In this document: positions 1-8,106 of the stretch, piece by piece
How the letters are laid out: the number at the start of each line of letters is the position of its first letter
Position numbering within the stretch: the first letter of the stretch is position 1
DNA from: Croceicoccus sediminis
Lineage (GTDB): Bacteria > Pseudomonadota > Alphaproteobacteria > Sphingomonadales > Sphingomonadaceae
Assembly: GCF_007570835.1 (NCBI RefSeq)
Contig: NZ_SUNC01000001.1
Location: 496,001-560,000 of the forward strand
Length of the DNA stretch: 64,000 bases
Direction: 5' to 3'
The notes under the pieces: generated by a model
What the model saw: only the letters and a program-made list of their open reading frames with translations
Databases searched by the model: none
What the model was told of the DNA's origin: nothing
Made by a program: the position numbers and the translations under genes

Positions 1-1
1 G

Positions 2-1807
2 ATTCGCGAAAATACCCTCAAATCCAGCGCGCCCAACCTGATCCATTCGGACAGCGACCTGATCAAGCGCGCGATTCGCGACATCTACAACCGCGAGATC
101 GAGGAAGTGATCGTCGAGGGCGAGCAGGGTTACCGCTCGGCCAAGGAATTCATGAAGCTGCTGATGCCGAGCCATGCGCGGCGCGTGAAGCAGTATGCCG
201 ACCCCGTGCCGCTGTTCCAGCGCTATGGGGCCGAGGACCAGCTTTCGGCGATGTACGACCCGGTCGTGCAGCTGAAATCGGGTGGCTATCTCGTCATCAA
301 CCCGACCGAGGCGCTCGTCTCGATCGACATCAACTCGGGCCGTTCCACCAAGGAACACGGGATCGAGCAGACCGCGCTTTCGACCAACCTCGAAGCGGCC
401 AAGGAAATCGCGCGCCAATTGCGCCTGCGCGACATGGCCGGTCTCGTCGTGATCGACTTCATCGACATGGAGCACAATTCCTCGATCCGTAAGGTCGAGA
501 AGTGCATGAAGGAGTCGCTGAAGAACGACCGCGCCCGCATCCAGGTCGGCCGTATTTCGGGCTTCGGGCTCATGGAAATGAGCCGCCAGCGCCTGCGGAC
601 CGGCGTTCTGGAAGCAACCACCCGCGAATGCCCGCACTGCGACGGCACCGGCCTTGTCCGCACGGCATCGAGCGCGGGCCTGTCGGCGCTGCGCCTGATC
701 GAGGACGAGGCGGCCAAGGGCAAGGGTACGACGATCACACTCTATGCCTCGACCGAGGCGGCGATCTACCTGCTCAACTCCAAACGCGCCGATCTGGCCG
801 AGATCGAGGAACGCTACGGCGTCCACGTCGAAGTCATTCCCGAGGGTGAAAACGAAGGCGCGAAGATGCGCGCCGGATCCAGCGGCCCCAAGCCGAAGGA
901 TGCGCCCAAGTTCGAAGTCATCCATGACGATGACGACGACGACGATAGCGACGTCGAGGATGAAGACGACAACGATAACGACAGCGACCGCGATGACGAG
1001 CGCGGTGATGACGGCGATCAGCCCCGTCGCAAGCGCCGCCGCCGCCGCCGGGGTGGCCGCCGCAACCGCAATCGCAGCCGTGAAGACGGCAGCGACGACG
1101 ATGGTTCGGACGATAACGGCAGTGACGACGATGACGTCGACGGCGGTGACGACCAGGGCGAAAGCCAGTCCGAAACGGCGGACGACAACACCGATGATGG
1201 CGAAGGCGCGCCGAAGAAGCGCCGTCGCCGCCGTCGCGGTGGCAAGAAGCCGGCGGACAATGCCGACGACAACGGCAATGCCGATGGCAATGCGGACGAT
1301 GGCGAAGAGGCGACAGAAGCTCCTGTCGACGACAAGCCCGAAACCGTGACCGAGGAACCGGCAGCAGAAGCACCTGCGGAACCGGCACCCGCCGAAGCGG
1401 AAGCAGAGGAAAAGCCCAAGAAGCGCCGCACGCGTCGCAAGAAGGCCGAACCTGCCGCCGAGGAAGCGACCGAAGCCGCAGAAGCGCCTGCAGAACCTGC
1501 CGCCGAGGAACCCGCCAAGGCCGAAGCCGAAGCCGAGGAAAAGCCGAAGAAGCGCCGCGCGCCGCGAAAGAAGGCTGCACCCAAGGCTGATAAGGCCGCG
1601 GTTGCCGAAACGGCTCCGGAACCGGCGGTGAGCGAAGAACAAGCCGCACCCGCCGAAATGCCTGCTGACGAAGCTCCGGCACCGGAGGCTCCGGCTGCGG
1701 AAAGCGGCGCTGCCAACGATGTCGAGGCGCAGGGCAGCGATGCCGAGGCGCTGGACGAAAACGGCGAACCGCGCCGGGGCTGGTGGCAGCGCACGTTCGG
1801 CAACTGA
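2..1807 (+). CDS. rne: Ribonuclease E/G, C-terminal part (5' end outside window)
   Basis: The reading frame is open from base 2, so the N-terminal S1 region lies upstream of the window. RNase E makes the main endonucleolytic cuts in mRNA decay and rRNA/tRNA processing and scaffolds the degradosome. Both catalytic aspartates are visible, in VSIDINSGR (about nt 317-343) and VVIDFIDM (about nt 445-470), and the zinc-link CPHCDGTG follows near nt 630. After nt 900 the protein becomes an unstructured tail: Asp-rich blocks alternating with Arg-rich blocks, then Ala/Glu/Pro-rich repeats carrying KPKKRR units. It ends in GWWQRTFGN, like the C-terminal Gly-Trp-Trp tail that binds PNPase in Caulobacter. 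A strong hairpin follows the stop codon. Identification is firm; the partner binding is inferred. Confidence 0.95.
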   Translation: MRENTLKSSAPNLIHSDSDLIKRAIRDIYNREIEEVIVEGEQGYRSAKEFMKLLMPSHARRVKQYADPVPLFQRYGAEDQLSAMYDPVVQLKSGGYLVINPTEALVSIDINSGRSTKEHGIEQTALSTNLEAAKEIARQLRLRDMAGLVVIDFIDMEHNSSIRKVEKCMKESLKNDRARIQVGRISGFGLMEMSRQRLRTGVLEATTRECPHCDGTGLVRTASSAGLSALRLIEDEAAKGKGTTITLYASTEAAIYLLNSKRADLAEIEERYGVHVEVIPEGENEGAKMRAGSSGPKPKDAPKFEVIHDDDDDDDSDVEDEDDNDNDSDRDDERGDDGDQPRRKRRRRRRGGRRNRNRSREDGSDDDGSDDNGSDDDDVDGGDDQGESQSETADDNTDDGEGAPKKRRRRRRGGKKPADNADDNGNADGNADDGEEATEAPVDDKPETVTEEPAAEAPAEPAPAEAEAEEKPKKRRTRRKKAEPAAEEATEAAEAPAEPAAEEPAKAEAEAEEKPKKRRAPRKKAAPKADKAAVAETAPEPAVSEEQAAPAEMPADEAPAPEAPAAESGAANDVEAQGSDAEALDENGEPRRGWWQRTFGN

Positions 1808-1830
1808 TCGCCTGAACCATGGTATTCAGA

Positions 1831-1863
1831 TCGGCCGGATCCGCCAGGCGCGGGTCCGGCCGA
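1831..1863. terminator. Bidirectional hairpin between rne and the SDR gene
   Basis: A 12-bp stem with one G-U pair (TCGGCCGGATCC against GGGTCCGGCCGA) and a 9-nt loop lies exactly between the convergent stops of rne and the downstream minus-strand gene. There is only a weak T-rich stretch after it on the plus strand. It probably terminates both transcripts. Confidence 0.7.
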
Positions 1864-2580
1864 TTACCATTCTATCGCCTGCCCATCCCACGCGAAGAAG
1901 CCACCGTTGTCCTTGGGCCCAAGGCCATCGAGAACGGACAGCAGGCACGAAGCGGAATATTCGGGCGTGAACAGCTTGCCTTCCGGCACGTTGCTTTGAA
2001 ACGGCTGCGACAGGCCCGTATCGACCGTGCCGGGATGCAGCGATACCACGATAGCCTCCCGGTTGCGGCGCCCCATCTCGATCGCGAAATTGCGCATCAT
2101 CATGTTCAGCGCCGCCTTTGACGCACGATAGGAATGCCAACCGCCCAACCGGTTGTCTCCGATCGAACCCACCCGCGCCGATATCGCCGCGAATCGGCAC
2201 GGTCCGTCCCGTCGCATGAGCGGCAGGAAATGCTTGCCGATCAGCGCGGGGCCGAAAGTGTTTATCGCAAAGACCTCCTCCATCGCCGCGGGTTCGATTG
2301 CCCGCCAGCTGCGTTCGGGGCGCACGTCGGGTTCGCGCTGCAAAATACCGGTGGCCACGATGACAAGGTCGAGCGGACCACCCTCTCCAATCGCTTGCGA
2401 GGCTGCTTCGATCGATGCCTCGTCCCGAAAATCGAAGTGAAATGGGTGCATGCGCACATCGTTGGAAACCGGCGGATTGCGGGAACCGACGTGGACCACG
2501 TCAACGTCGTCACGGGCCAGCAAGAGAGAGGCAAAGGCCTGCCCCAGCCCGCCGCTTCCACCAAAAATTGCGCAACGCAT
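1864..2580 (-). CDS. SDR family oxidoreductase (CsgA-like)
   Basis: A 238-residue short-chain dehydrogenase/reductase. The N-terminal Rossmann motif reads GGSGGLG in place of the usual TGxxxGxG. The catalytic Tyr and Lys are in YRASK (about residues 153-157), followed by AALNMMMRN. This resembles the compact CsgA/C-factor type of SDR. The stop abuts the hairpin shared with rne. The start lies 12 bp downstream of the nucleotidyltransferase gene, so the two are probably co-transcribed. The substrate is unknown. A role in the adjacent CDP-alcohol locus is possible but rests on position only. Confidence 0.85.
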   Translation of the reverse strand: MRCAIFGGSGGLGQAFASLLLARDDVDVVHVGSRNPPVSNDVRMHPFHFDFRDEASIEAASQAIGEGGPLDLVIVATGILQREPDVRPERSWRAIEPAAMEEVFAINTFGPALIGKHFLPLMRRDGPCRFAAISARVGSIGDNRLGGWHSYRASKAALNMMMRNFAIEMGRRNREAIVVSLHPGTVDTGLSQPFQSNVPEGKLFTPEYSASCLLSVLDGLGPKDNGGFFAWDGQAIEW

Positions 2581-2592
2581 CGGCCGCTCCCG

Positions 2593-3375
2593 TCAGGAAA
2601 GTTCGGGTCGAGCCTCTACGAGCGAACGCACGAGGGCAAGGTCCGAGGCCTTGTCGACGTCGACTGCGGCCAGTCCGTCCCGTGCCGCCACGATCCGCGC
2701 CTCGATCCCAACACGCCTGCCCAATCGCGCAACGATTCCCGCAAGGCCCAACCTGCCGAACACATAACCGACCAGCATTCCAAGCCCCAGGCGCGCCGCG
2801 ATGCGCCAGGGTTTCTTGCGGTTGGCCTCGACCTCGCTCCACAGGGAAAGGGCCCGCGATGCCGCCGGCGTGGCAAGGAGAAACATGTTGCAACCCGACC
2901 AGTGACCGTCGGCAAATCGCATCCACGTCCGCTGTGCACCGGGCACCGCCCGTTCCACCGCTTCGCGCCGGGCGAGCATGACGGCAAGGTCCGCATCTGC
3001 CGGACTGTCGGTAGCGAACTGGCGCACCCATTCCGGTTGCAGCAGCGCATGATCCGACGTCGTCACCAGCATCGGCGCGCCATAGGCAGCGAATGCAGCC
3101 CCGACGCTGGCGCTGGGGCCAGCTTCGGACGCGATCACTTCGGCCCCAAGGCTGCGGGCCATCGCCGTGATCGCCTCGCAATTGGTCGACACCGCGATAC
3201 GCCCCACGCCCGCCGCTTTCAGCGCCGATACCACGCGGTCCAGAATGGGTCGTCCGCCAACATCGATCAGGCCCTTGTGCGCAACGCCGACCTCTTTTGC
3301 AAAAGGGTCGCCGCCCGGTCGCGTGCCGGCAAGGATCAGGGCGGTCGTTTCGGCCAGTTCGGTCATCGCCGACAT
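2593..3375 (-). CDS. MobA-like nucleotidyltransferase (NTP_transf_3 type)
   Basis: A 260-residue GT-A fold nucleotidyltransferase. The N-terminal nucleotide-binding stretch LILAGTRPGGDP is followed by a lysine-containing segment HKGLIDVGGRPIL, and the metal-binding aspartate is likely in TTSDHALL (about residue 108). It looks like MobA/IspD-type enzymes that activate a small phosphorylated acceptor with CTP or GTP. The molybdenum cofactor genes of this window are 25 kb away, while a CDP-alcohol transferase starts divergently 110 bp upstream, so I favour a role in that locus over cofactor synthesis. It lies 12 bp ahead of the SDR gene on the same strand. The true substrate cannot be read from the sequence. 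Confidence 0.75.
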   Translation of the reverse strand: MSAMTELAETTALILAGTRPGGDPFAKEVGVAHKGLIDVGGRPILDRVVSALKAAGVGRIAVSTNCEAITAMARSLGAEVIASEAGPSASVGAAFAAYGAPMLVTTSDHALLQPEWVRQFATDSPADADLAVMLARREAVERAVPGAQRTWMRFADGHWSGCNMFLLATPAASRALSLWSEVEANRKKPWRIAARLGLGMLVGYVFGRLGLAGIVARLGRRVGIEARIVAARDGLAAVDVDKASDLALVRSLVEARPELS

Positions 3376-3485
3376 CCTTAGCCAGCCTGCCGCGCCGCGC
3401 CCAGACCCTGTGGCGTGCTTATCCCTGTGAATGGCACTGCTCAGGCTTGTTGCGGTATGCGCCCCTTCCCCCTAATCGCTGGGCG

Positions 3486-4619
3486 ATGAATACGACCGCC
3501 GTGAAACCTGCCGTCCAGTCCGTGGGCGAAAACGCGACGAAGCTCTGGGGCCTGTCCATGGCGGAGCGGACGCGCCGCCTTGCCAAGGCATCCGAACTGG
3601 AACTGGGCGACGGGGCTCCGCTCGTCCTTGCCAATGCGCGTTTCGCGTTCGATCCGGCTTGGCTGCGCCATGTCATCGCGGCGCCGGGACTGGTGCTGAC
3701 CATGGACGGCGTGCCCGCACTTGCCCATGCCACGGACGACGCACAGGTCCGTGCCATTCGCGAAGCGATGGAGCAAGATGCCCCGCTTGGCGACAGCCCG
3801 GGGCTTACCGTCTGGCGTTACGAAGACGGCCCGACGATCGAGAACAAGCAGCTTCGCAAGCGCGAGACCCCGTTCCTGAAGGACCTGACGCCGCAAACCG
3901 TGCGCGAGATCGAGCGGGCCAGCTATTTCGGTGCCTACAAGGGCGTGACCGATATCCTGACGAAGTATCTATGGCCCGAATGGGCGCTGGTCATCACGCG
4001 CATCGCGGCCAGGATCGGCATGACCCCCAACATGGTGACCGCCATCGGCGCGGTCCTGTGCGTGGCGGCCACGTTCGCCTTCGCCTATGGCCATTACTGG
4101 GCGGGCATGGCGATGGGACTGGTGTTCATGGTGATGGACACGGTCGACGGCAAGCTGGCGCGCTGCACCGTCACGTCCAGTTGGTGGGGCAATGTCTTCG
4201 ACCACGGTATCGATCTCGTCCACCCGCCGTTCTGGTGGTGGTTCTGGTGCACGGGTCTCGTCTATTGGGGCCTCGGCTTCGACGATACGACGTTCTGGCT
4301 GGTCCAGGGCGCGATACAGGGCGGATACGTGGTCCAGCGCCTGATCGAAGGGCTGTTCATGCGCCGCAACAACCTGATGCACATCCACGTTTGGCGCCGG
4401 ATCGACAGCCAGTTCCGCCTGATCACCGCAAGGCGCAATCCGAACATGGTGATCCTGTTCGTGTCGATGCTGTTCGCCCGGCCCGACATCGGCATCATCG
4501 CAGTTGCCTGGTGGACGGTTATTTCCTTGCTGGTTCACGTGGTACAACTGGTACAGGCCGAATTTGCCCGCGCGAAAAAGGGCGCTCCGCTGACCAGCTG
4601 GCTCAGCGGCGATGCCTAA
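3486..4619 (+). CDS. CDP-alcohol phosphatidyltransferase with N-terminal accessory domain
   Basis: Integral membrane transferase of 377 residues that would join a CDP-activated group to an alcohol, releasing CMP. The complete family signature is present: D218, D221-G222, A225-R226, then eight residues, G235, D239 and D243. Several hydrophobic helices run from about residue 166 onward, with Trp-rich segments around 245-260. Residues 1-160 form a soluble extension containing FDPAWL, RKRETPF and GAYKGVTDILTK. This recalls the linker of the fused nucleotidyltransferase/di-myo-inositol-phosphate-phosphate synthases, but without a full nucleotidyltransferase domain. An upstream in-frame ATG at 3297 would overlap the divergent gene, so ATG 3486 is preferred. 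The acceptor and donor are unknown. Confidence 0.85.
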   Translation: MNTTAVKPAVQSVGENATKLWGLSMAERTRRLAKASELELGDGAPLVLANARFAFDPAWLRHVIAAPGLVLTMDGVPALAHATDDAQVRAIREAMEQDAPLGDSPGLTVWRYEDGPTIENKQLRKRETPFLKDLTPQTVREIERASYFGAYKGVTDILTKYLWPEWALVITRIAARIGMTPNMVTAIGAVLCVAATFAFAYGHYWAGMAMGLVFMVMDTVDGKLARCTVTSSWWGNVFDHGIDLVHPPFWWWFWCTGLVYWGLGFDDTTFWLVQGAIQGGYVVQRLIEGLFMRRNNLMHIHVWRRIDSQFRLITARRNPNMVILFVSMLFARPDIGIIAVAWWTVISLLVHVVQLVQAEFARAKKGAPLTSWLSGDA

Positions 4620-4632
4620 GGGAGAAAATTCG

Positions 4633-5061
4633 ATGAACGAGACGATCGAGAAATTCGGCTATCCCGGAACGCTGGTTCGCGAATACGACCACTGGGTCGT
4701 CCTGCTGCGCCCGGCACAGCCCACGTTGGGCAGCCTTGTGCTGGCCGCAAAGTCCGACTGCACCGATTTCTCCGCCCTTCCGGCAGAGGCGTTTGCCGAA
4801 TTGGCCTCGGTCACCAAGACGGTCGAGGATGCCCTGAAGGGCTTCGTCGATTACGCGAAGATCAATTACCTGATGCTGATGATGGTGGACCCCAACGTCC
4901 ACTTCCACGTCATCCCGCGCTATGAAGGCGCGCGCGAATTTGCCGGCACGGAATATGTCGACGCCGGCTGGCCCAAAGTGCCGGACCTTGGCAGCGCAGT
5001 TGCGCTGGACGAAGCGGCGAAAGCGGCGCTGCGCGATGCGCTGAAACACCTATTCGCCTGA
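4633..5061 (+). CDS. HIT-family protein with altered histidine triad
   Basis: A 142-residue protein of the histidine-triad superfamily, whose members hydrolyse or transfer nucleoside monophosphates. The active-site stretch reads NVHFHVIPRY (residues 88-97). The first triad His is Asn88, while the middle nucleophilic His90 and third His92 are kept. The start at 4633 is chosen because AAGGGAGA sits just upstream; the earlier in-frame ATG at 4612 lies inside the previous gene. Only 13 bp separate it from the CDP-alcohol transferase, so they form an operon. This context suggests turnover of a CDP-linked intermediate or of released nucleotide, which is an inference. Confidence 0.75.
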   Translation: MNETIEKFGYPGTLVREYDHWVVLLRPAQPTLGSLVLAAKSDCTDFSALPAEAFAELASVTKTVEDALKGFVDYAKINYLMLMMVDPNVHFHVIPRYEGAREFAGTEYVDAGWPKVPDLGSAVALDEAAKAALRDALKHLFA

Positions 5062-5068
5062 TCGGGGT

Positions 5069-5806
5069 TCAGACCCAGCGGTCGGTAAGCTCGGTCGCGA
5101 TCTCGATATCGTTGAGGAAATCGACCTCGGCCCAGTCGAGACCTTCGATCGACTTCGTGCCCACCTTGCCGCTGTCGGCGATCATGTCGATCACTTTCAG
5201 GTACCAGTGATTGACGCCGTCGGGCGTTCGCATCGTCTGGCGCACCGTTTCGCGGAACAGTTCCGCACCCTCGCCCCGAAAGGCAAGGAAGCCAATCGAT
5301 TCGGCGTTCGAGACTTCGGCGGTCAGCGTCTTGCCGATACGCGCAAGGCGGCCGTTCTCACCGCGCGACACTTTCATGTCGTCGCTGTCATAGGCGTCCT
5401 TCACGTCGACGGTAACGGCGATGGGCCAGTCAGACCCTTCCTGCACGCGCGTCACGATGTCTTCCGACACCAGCGTATCGCCGTTGAGAATCATGAAGTC
5501 GCCCTTCATCTCCTCTCGCACGATCCAGCAGGAACCAAGGTTATCGGCGACCTTGAAGAAGGGATTGAAGTGGCAGGTCACCTCGATCCGCGGATCGTCG
5601 ATCTTCGCCAGATGCGCTTCGACCATGTCTGTCATGAAGCCGGTGACGACGTCGACCCGCTTGACCCCGCCGCGGGCCAGCATCTCGATCTGCCATTCGA
5701 TCAGCGAACGGCCGGAAAAGTCGATAAGGCACTTGGGCCGTTCAGCGGTCAGCGGCAGCAGGCGCGAGCCCTGCCCTGCACTCAAGAGGATGGCATGTTC
5801 GATCAT
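5069..5806 (-). CDS. LicC-like sugar/alcohol-phosphate cytidylyltransferase
   Basis: A 245-residue nucleotidyltransferase with the textbook signature GQGSRLLPLT (residues 11-20) followed by PKCL with Lys25, and a metal-binding NGDTLV with Asp110. This is the arrangement of phosphocholine cytidylyltransferase LicC, inositol-1-phosphate cytidylyltransferase and glucose-1-phosphate thymidylyltransferase. Length and motifs favour the LicC/IPCT group. It would make a CDP-alcohol for the phosphatidyltransferase on the opposite strand. It converges on the HIT gene with 7 bp between stops and diverges from the flippase gene over 50 bp. The acceptor (choline-P, inositol-P, glycerol-P or another) is not determinable by eye. 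Confidence 0.8.
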   Translation of the reverse strand: MIEHAILLSAGQGSRLLPLTAERPKCLIDFSGRSLIEWQIEMLARGGVKRVDVVTGFMTDMVEAHLAKIDDPRIEVTCHFNPFFKVADNLGSCWIVREEMKGDFMILNGDTLVSEDIVTRVQEGSDWPIAVTVDVKDAYDSDDMKVSRGENGRLARIGKTLTAEVSNAESIGFLAFRGEGAELFRETVRQTMRTPDGVNHWYLKVIDMIADSGKVGTKSIEGLDWAEVDFLNDIEIATELTDRWV

Positions 5807-5856
5807 GGCGCAGCCCTTTAGGACGCGGTTCCTTTCACCGCAATGACCGGAAGGAA

Positions 5857-7275
5857 ATGCCGCACAAGTCGCGTCGATGGATCGCGCGACGCTTGCCGTT
5901 TGCGCCGCGCTCGTTCAAAGGCGCGATGATGGGTGCCAAGGGTCCAGACAATACGGGCACACGCTCGCTGCTTTCGCGCATGCTAACCAATGTCGCCTGG
6001 CTTGTCGGCGGCAAGGGATTCGGCGCGATATGCTCGCTCGTCTATCTCGCCATCCTCACCCGCTCGCTTGGCCTCAAGGACTTTGGCCACTTCGCGCTGA
6101 TCTTCGGAACGTCGCAGGCGCTAATCGCCATCGCGGAATTTCAGACTTGGCGAGTCGTCGTGCGGTTCGGGGTCGAACACGTGCACGAAAAGGACTGGGG
6201 AAAGTTCGGGCGGCTTTCAATGATGGCGGGCCTGCTCGATGTCATCGGGGCGATCCTGGGCTGCGTAATCGCCTATTTCGCGTTCTATGAATTCGCCGAA
6301 GTTCTGCATCTCAATCCCAACCTGATCGACACCGCCTTCTGGTTCAACGTCGCGGCGCTCTGGGCACTGGTTTCGGCACCTACGGGCATTGTCCGCGCGC
6401 TCGACCGGTTCGACATGGCGGTCTATATCGAGGCGATCGTCCCGCTGGGCCGTCTGATCGCCGCGATCGCGATCTGGCTGACGGGGCCGAGCCTGGTGCT
6501 GTTCCTGATCGCATGGGCCGTGATCGACCTTCTTGAGGCGGCGATCTACTGGATCGTGGCACGCAGGCTGTGCCCGCAGGCGATCCGCCTCTCGCATTTC
6601 AAGGATGCTTTTCGCGCACGGGACGAAAACCCCGGCCTCGTTCATTTTTTCATGGTCACTTACGCCAGCGCCACGCTTGAGGCGATATTGCGGCAGGGCC
6701 CCCTGCTTGCGGTCGGCTATCTTGTCGGCACCAGCGCGGCGGGCCTGTTCCGCCTCGCCAATCAGCTGTCGCAAGGCCTTGCCAAGCTGTCGAGTTTGTT
6801 GAGCCGCGCCGCCTATGCCGAAATATCGCGGGCAAAAGTCGCCTCGGCGGCACAGGAATTCCGCAAGCTGGCAGCGCAGACCAGCAAGATCGCCGGGGCC
6901 GGCGGCGCGATCGTCGTGCTGCTTGCGGTGGCGCTTGGCGGGCAGATCATGGCCCTGCTGGGCGGGGACGAGTTCCGCGCAGGATACGTGATCCTCATCC
7001 CGCTGACCGTGGCGGCAAGTTTCGAACTGGCAGGGGTCGCTTTCGAACCCGTTCTCCACTCGACCGGCAAGGCCATGCTCTCGCTCGTCTCGCGGCTGGT
7101 GGCGGTCTTTGCGGCGGCGGCGGCGATGCTGGCACTGGTGGGCCCCTTCGGCAGCCCGGGCATCGCCTGGGCCGTCGCGGTCGGCGGTGCGGTCGGTTAC
7201 GTGGTGATGGGCATCCTGGCCATGGTCACCCTGCGCCGTCTGGATGCAGAGCACGCAACCCTTCCGCCAGCCTGA
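5857..7275 (+). CDS. Polysaccharide/lipid flippase, Wzx-like (MOP superfamily)
   Basis: A membrane protein of up to 472 residues with about 12-14 hydrophobic helices, consistent with the oligosaccharide flippase branch of the MOP superfamily. Typical features are the N-terminal VAWLVGGKGFGAICSLVYLAILTRSLG and a C-terminal pair of helices. Such proteins turn lipid-linked saccharides or head groups across the inner membrane. The ATG at 5857 has GGAAGGA almost touching it; ATG 5926, preceded by AAGG at better spacing and giving a 449-residue protein, is an alternative start. It is divergent from the LicC-like gene, which links export to the CDP-alcohol locus. Confidence 0.8.
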   Translation: MPHKSRRWIARRLPFAPRSFKGAMMGAKGPDNTGTRSLLSRMLTNVAWLVGGKGFGAICSLVYLAILTRSLGLKDFGHFALIFGTSQALIAIAEFQTWRVVVRFGVEHVHEKDWGKFGRLSMMAGLLDVIGAILGCVIAYFAFYEFAEVLHLNPNLIDTAFWFNVAALWALVSAPTGIVRALDRFDMAVYIEAIVPLGRLIAAIAIWLTGPSLVLFLIAWAVIDLLEAAIYWIVARRLCPQAIRLSHFKDAFRARDENPGLVHFFMVTYASATLEAILRQGPLLAVGYLVGTSAAGLFRLANQLSQGLAKLSSLLSRAAYAEISRAKVASAAQEFRKLAAQTSKIAGAGGAIVVLLAVALGGQIMALLGGDEFRAGYVILIPLTVAASFELAGVAFEPVLHSTGKAMLSLVSRLVAVFAAAAAMLALVGPFGSPGIAWAVAVGGAVGYVVMGILAMVTLRRLDAEHATLPPA

Positions 7276-7283
7276 AGGCCAGG

Positions 7284-7970
7284 TTAGCGGAAATCGGCGA
7301 CCTGCCAGCCCCGCGCCAGCGCCTTGGCGTTCTTGCCCGGCCCGCCGTTCACGAACACTGCCTCGTCCGACCAGTCCAGAAGCGGCGCATCCGCCATGGA
7401 ATCCGAATAGAACCGTATCTCGCAGTCTTCGCGGGCAAGTCCCATCGCGTCGAGCATGCCCTCGACCCTCGGCACCTTGTTCGGACCGTAGTTGTTGCCG
7501 CCGCGGATCAGGCAGCGGCCATCGACGACCTCGCTGCGCGTGGCGAGAACCTCGTCGAAACCGGCGCGGCGTGCGATACCCGCCGAATAGAATTCCATCG
7601 CCGCCGTGGCGAGGACAAGCAGGCGTCCCTCTTCCCGGTCCCTTGCAAAAGATTCGGCTGCGCCTTTGCCGATCCAGCCGGGTATGACGCGGTCGGCGAA
7701 TTCTTCAGAAATCGCTGCCAGCTCGGCCTGATTTATCGCCCCTGTGAAAAGTGACAGGCCCAGCTGCTTTAGCTGCTCCCGCGTGAAAAGCCCCGCCTTG
7801 TAAGCGATCATCGCGCCGATCCACGCGGGCGCGAAAATCAGGCGCCACTTTGCACGCCGAACGGCCGCAAACAGCAGGAAAGGCGTAAAAGTCGCGCGCG
7901 ACAGGAAGGTGCCGTCGAGGTCGTAAATGGCGATTTTGCGGCGCGAGGCCAGTTCTTTCCCGTCCGGCAT
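7284..7970 (-). CDS. HAD-IB family phosphatase (SerB-like)
   Basis: A 228-residue haloacid dehalogenase-type hydrolase of subfamily IB. Motif I is DLDGT with Asp17 and Asp19; motif II is in VLATAA, motif III lysine in GPNKVPRVEG, and motif IV is SDSMADAPLL. A helical cap lies between motif I and motif II (about residues 30-105). Relatives include phosphoserine phosphatase and phosphatases that act on phospholipid or CDP-alcohol products. It converges with the flippase gene with only 8 bp between stops. A phosphatase completes the logic of activation, phosphotransfer, dephosphorylation and flipping in this locus; that assignment is inference. Confidence 0.8.
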   Translation of the reverse strand: MPDGKELASRRKIAIYDLDGTFLSRATFTPFLLFAAVRRAKWRLIFAPAWIGAMIAYKAGLFTREQLKQLGLSLFTGAINQAELAAISEEFADRVIPGWIGKGAAESFARDREEGRLLVLATAAMEFYSAGIARRAGFDEVLATRSEVVDGRCLIRGGNNYGPNKVPRVEGMLDAMGLAREDCEIRFYSDSMADAPLLDWSDEAVFVNGGPGKNAKALARGWQVADFR

Positions 7971-7994
7971 GACGTCCGGTTAAGCCCTGGCAGT

Positions 7995-8009
7995 CACGTT
8001 GACAACGTG
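7995..8009. promoter_or_regulatory. 15-bp perfect palindrome, candidate operator
   Basis: CACGTTG-A-CAACGTG is a perfect inverted repeat with one central base, in the 136-bp divergent region between the HAD gene and sdhB. It contains TTGACA, a perfect match to a sigma-70 -35 element, but no convincing -10 follows. Two more TTGAC boxes occur at 8041 and 8064. It may be a binding site for a dimeric regulator controlling one or both genes. Confidence 0.4.
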
Positions 8010-8106
8010 CAAAGAATCGCCATGTCGCACCGCAGCACCCTTGACTTGTCGGGGCTGCTGCTGTTGACGCAACAGCGCAAACACATAGTCGGTAGGTTTA
8101 TATCCC

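Noticed and set aside
2593-3375. MobA (molybdenum cofactor guanylyltransferase)
   Set aside because: The fold fits, but the glycine motif is altered and the gene is far from moaADE and next to the CDP-alcohol genes, so the specific symbol mobA was not assigned.
2134-3381. 415-residue plus-strand frame across the SDR and nucleotidyltransferase genes
   Set aside because: It spans two genes with clear family motifs on the other strand and has Arg/Pro/His-rich composition without any domain.
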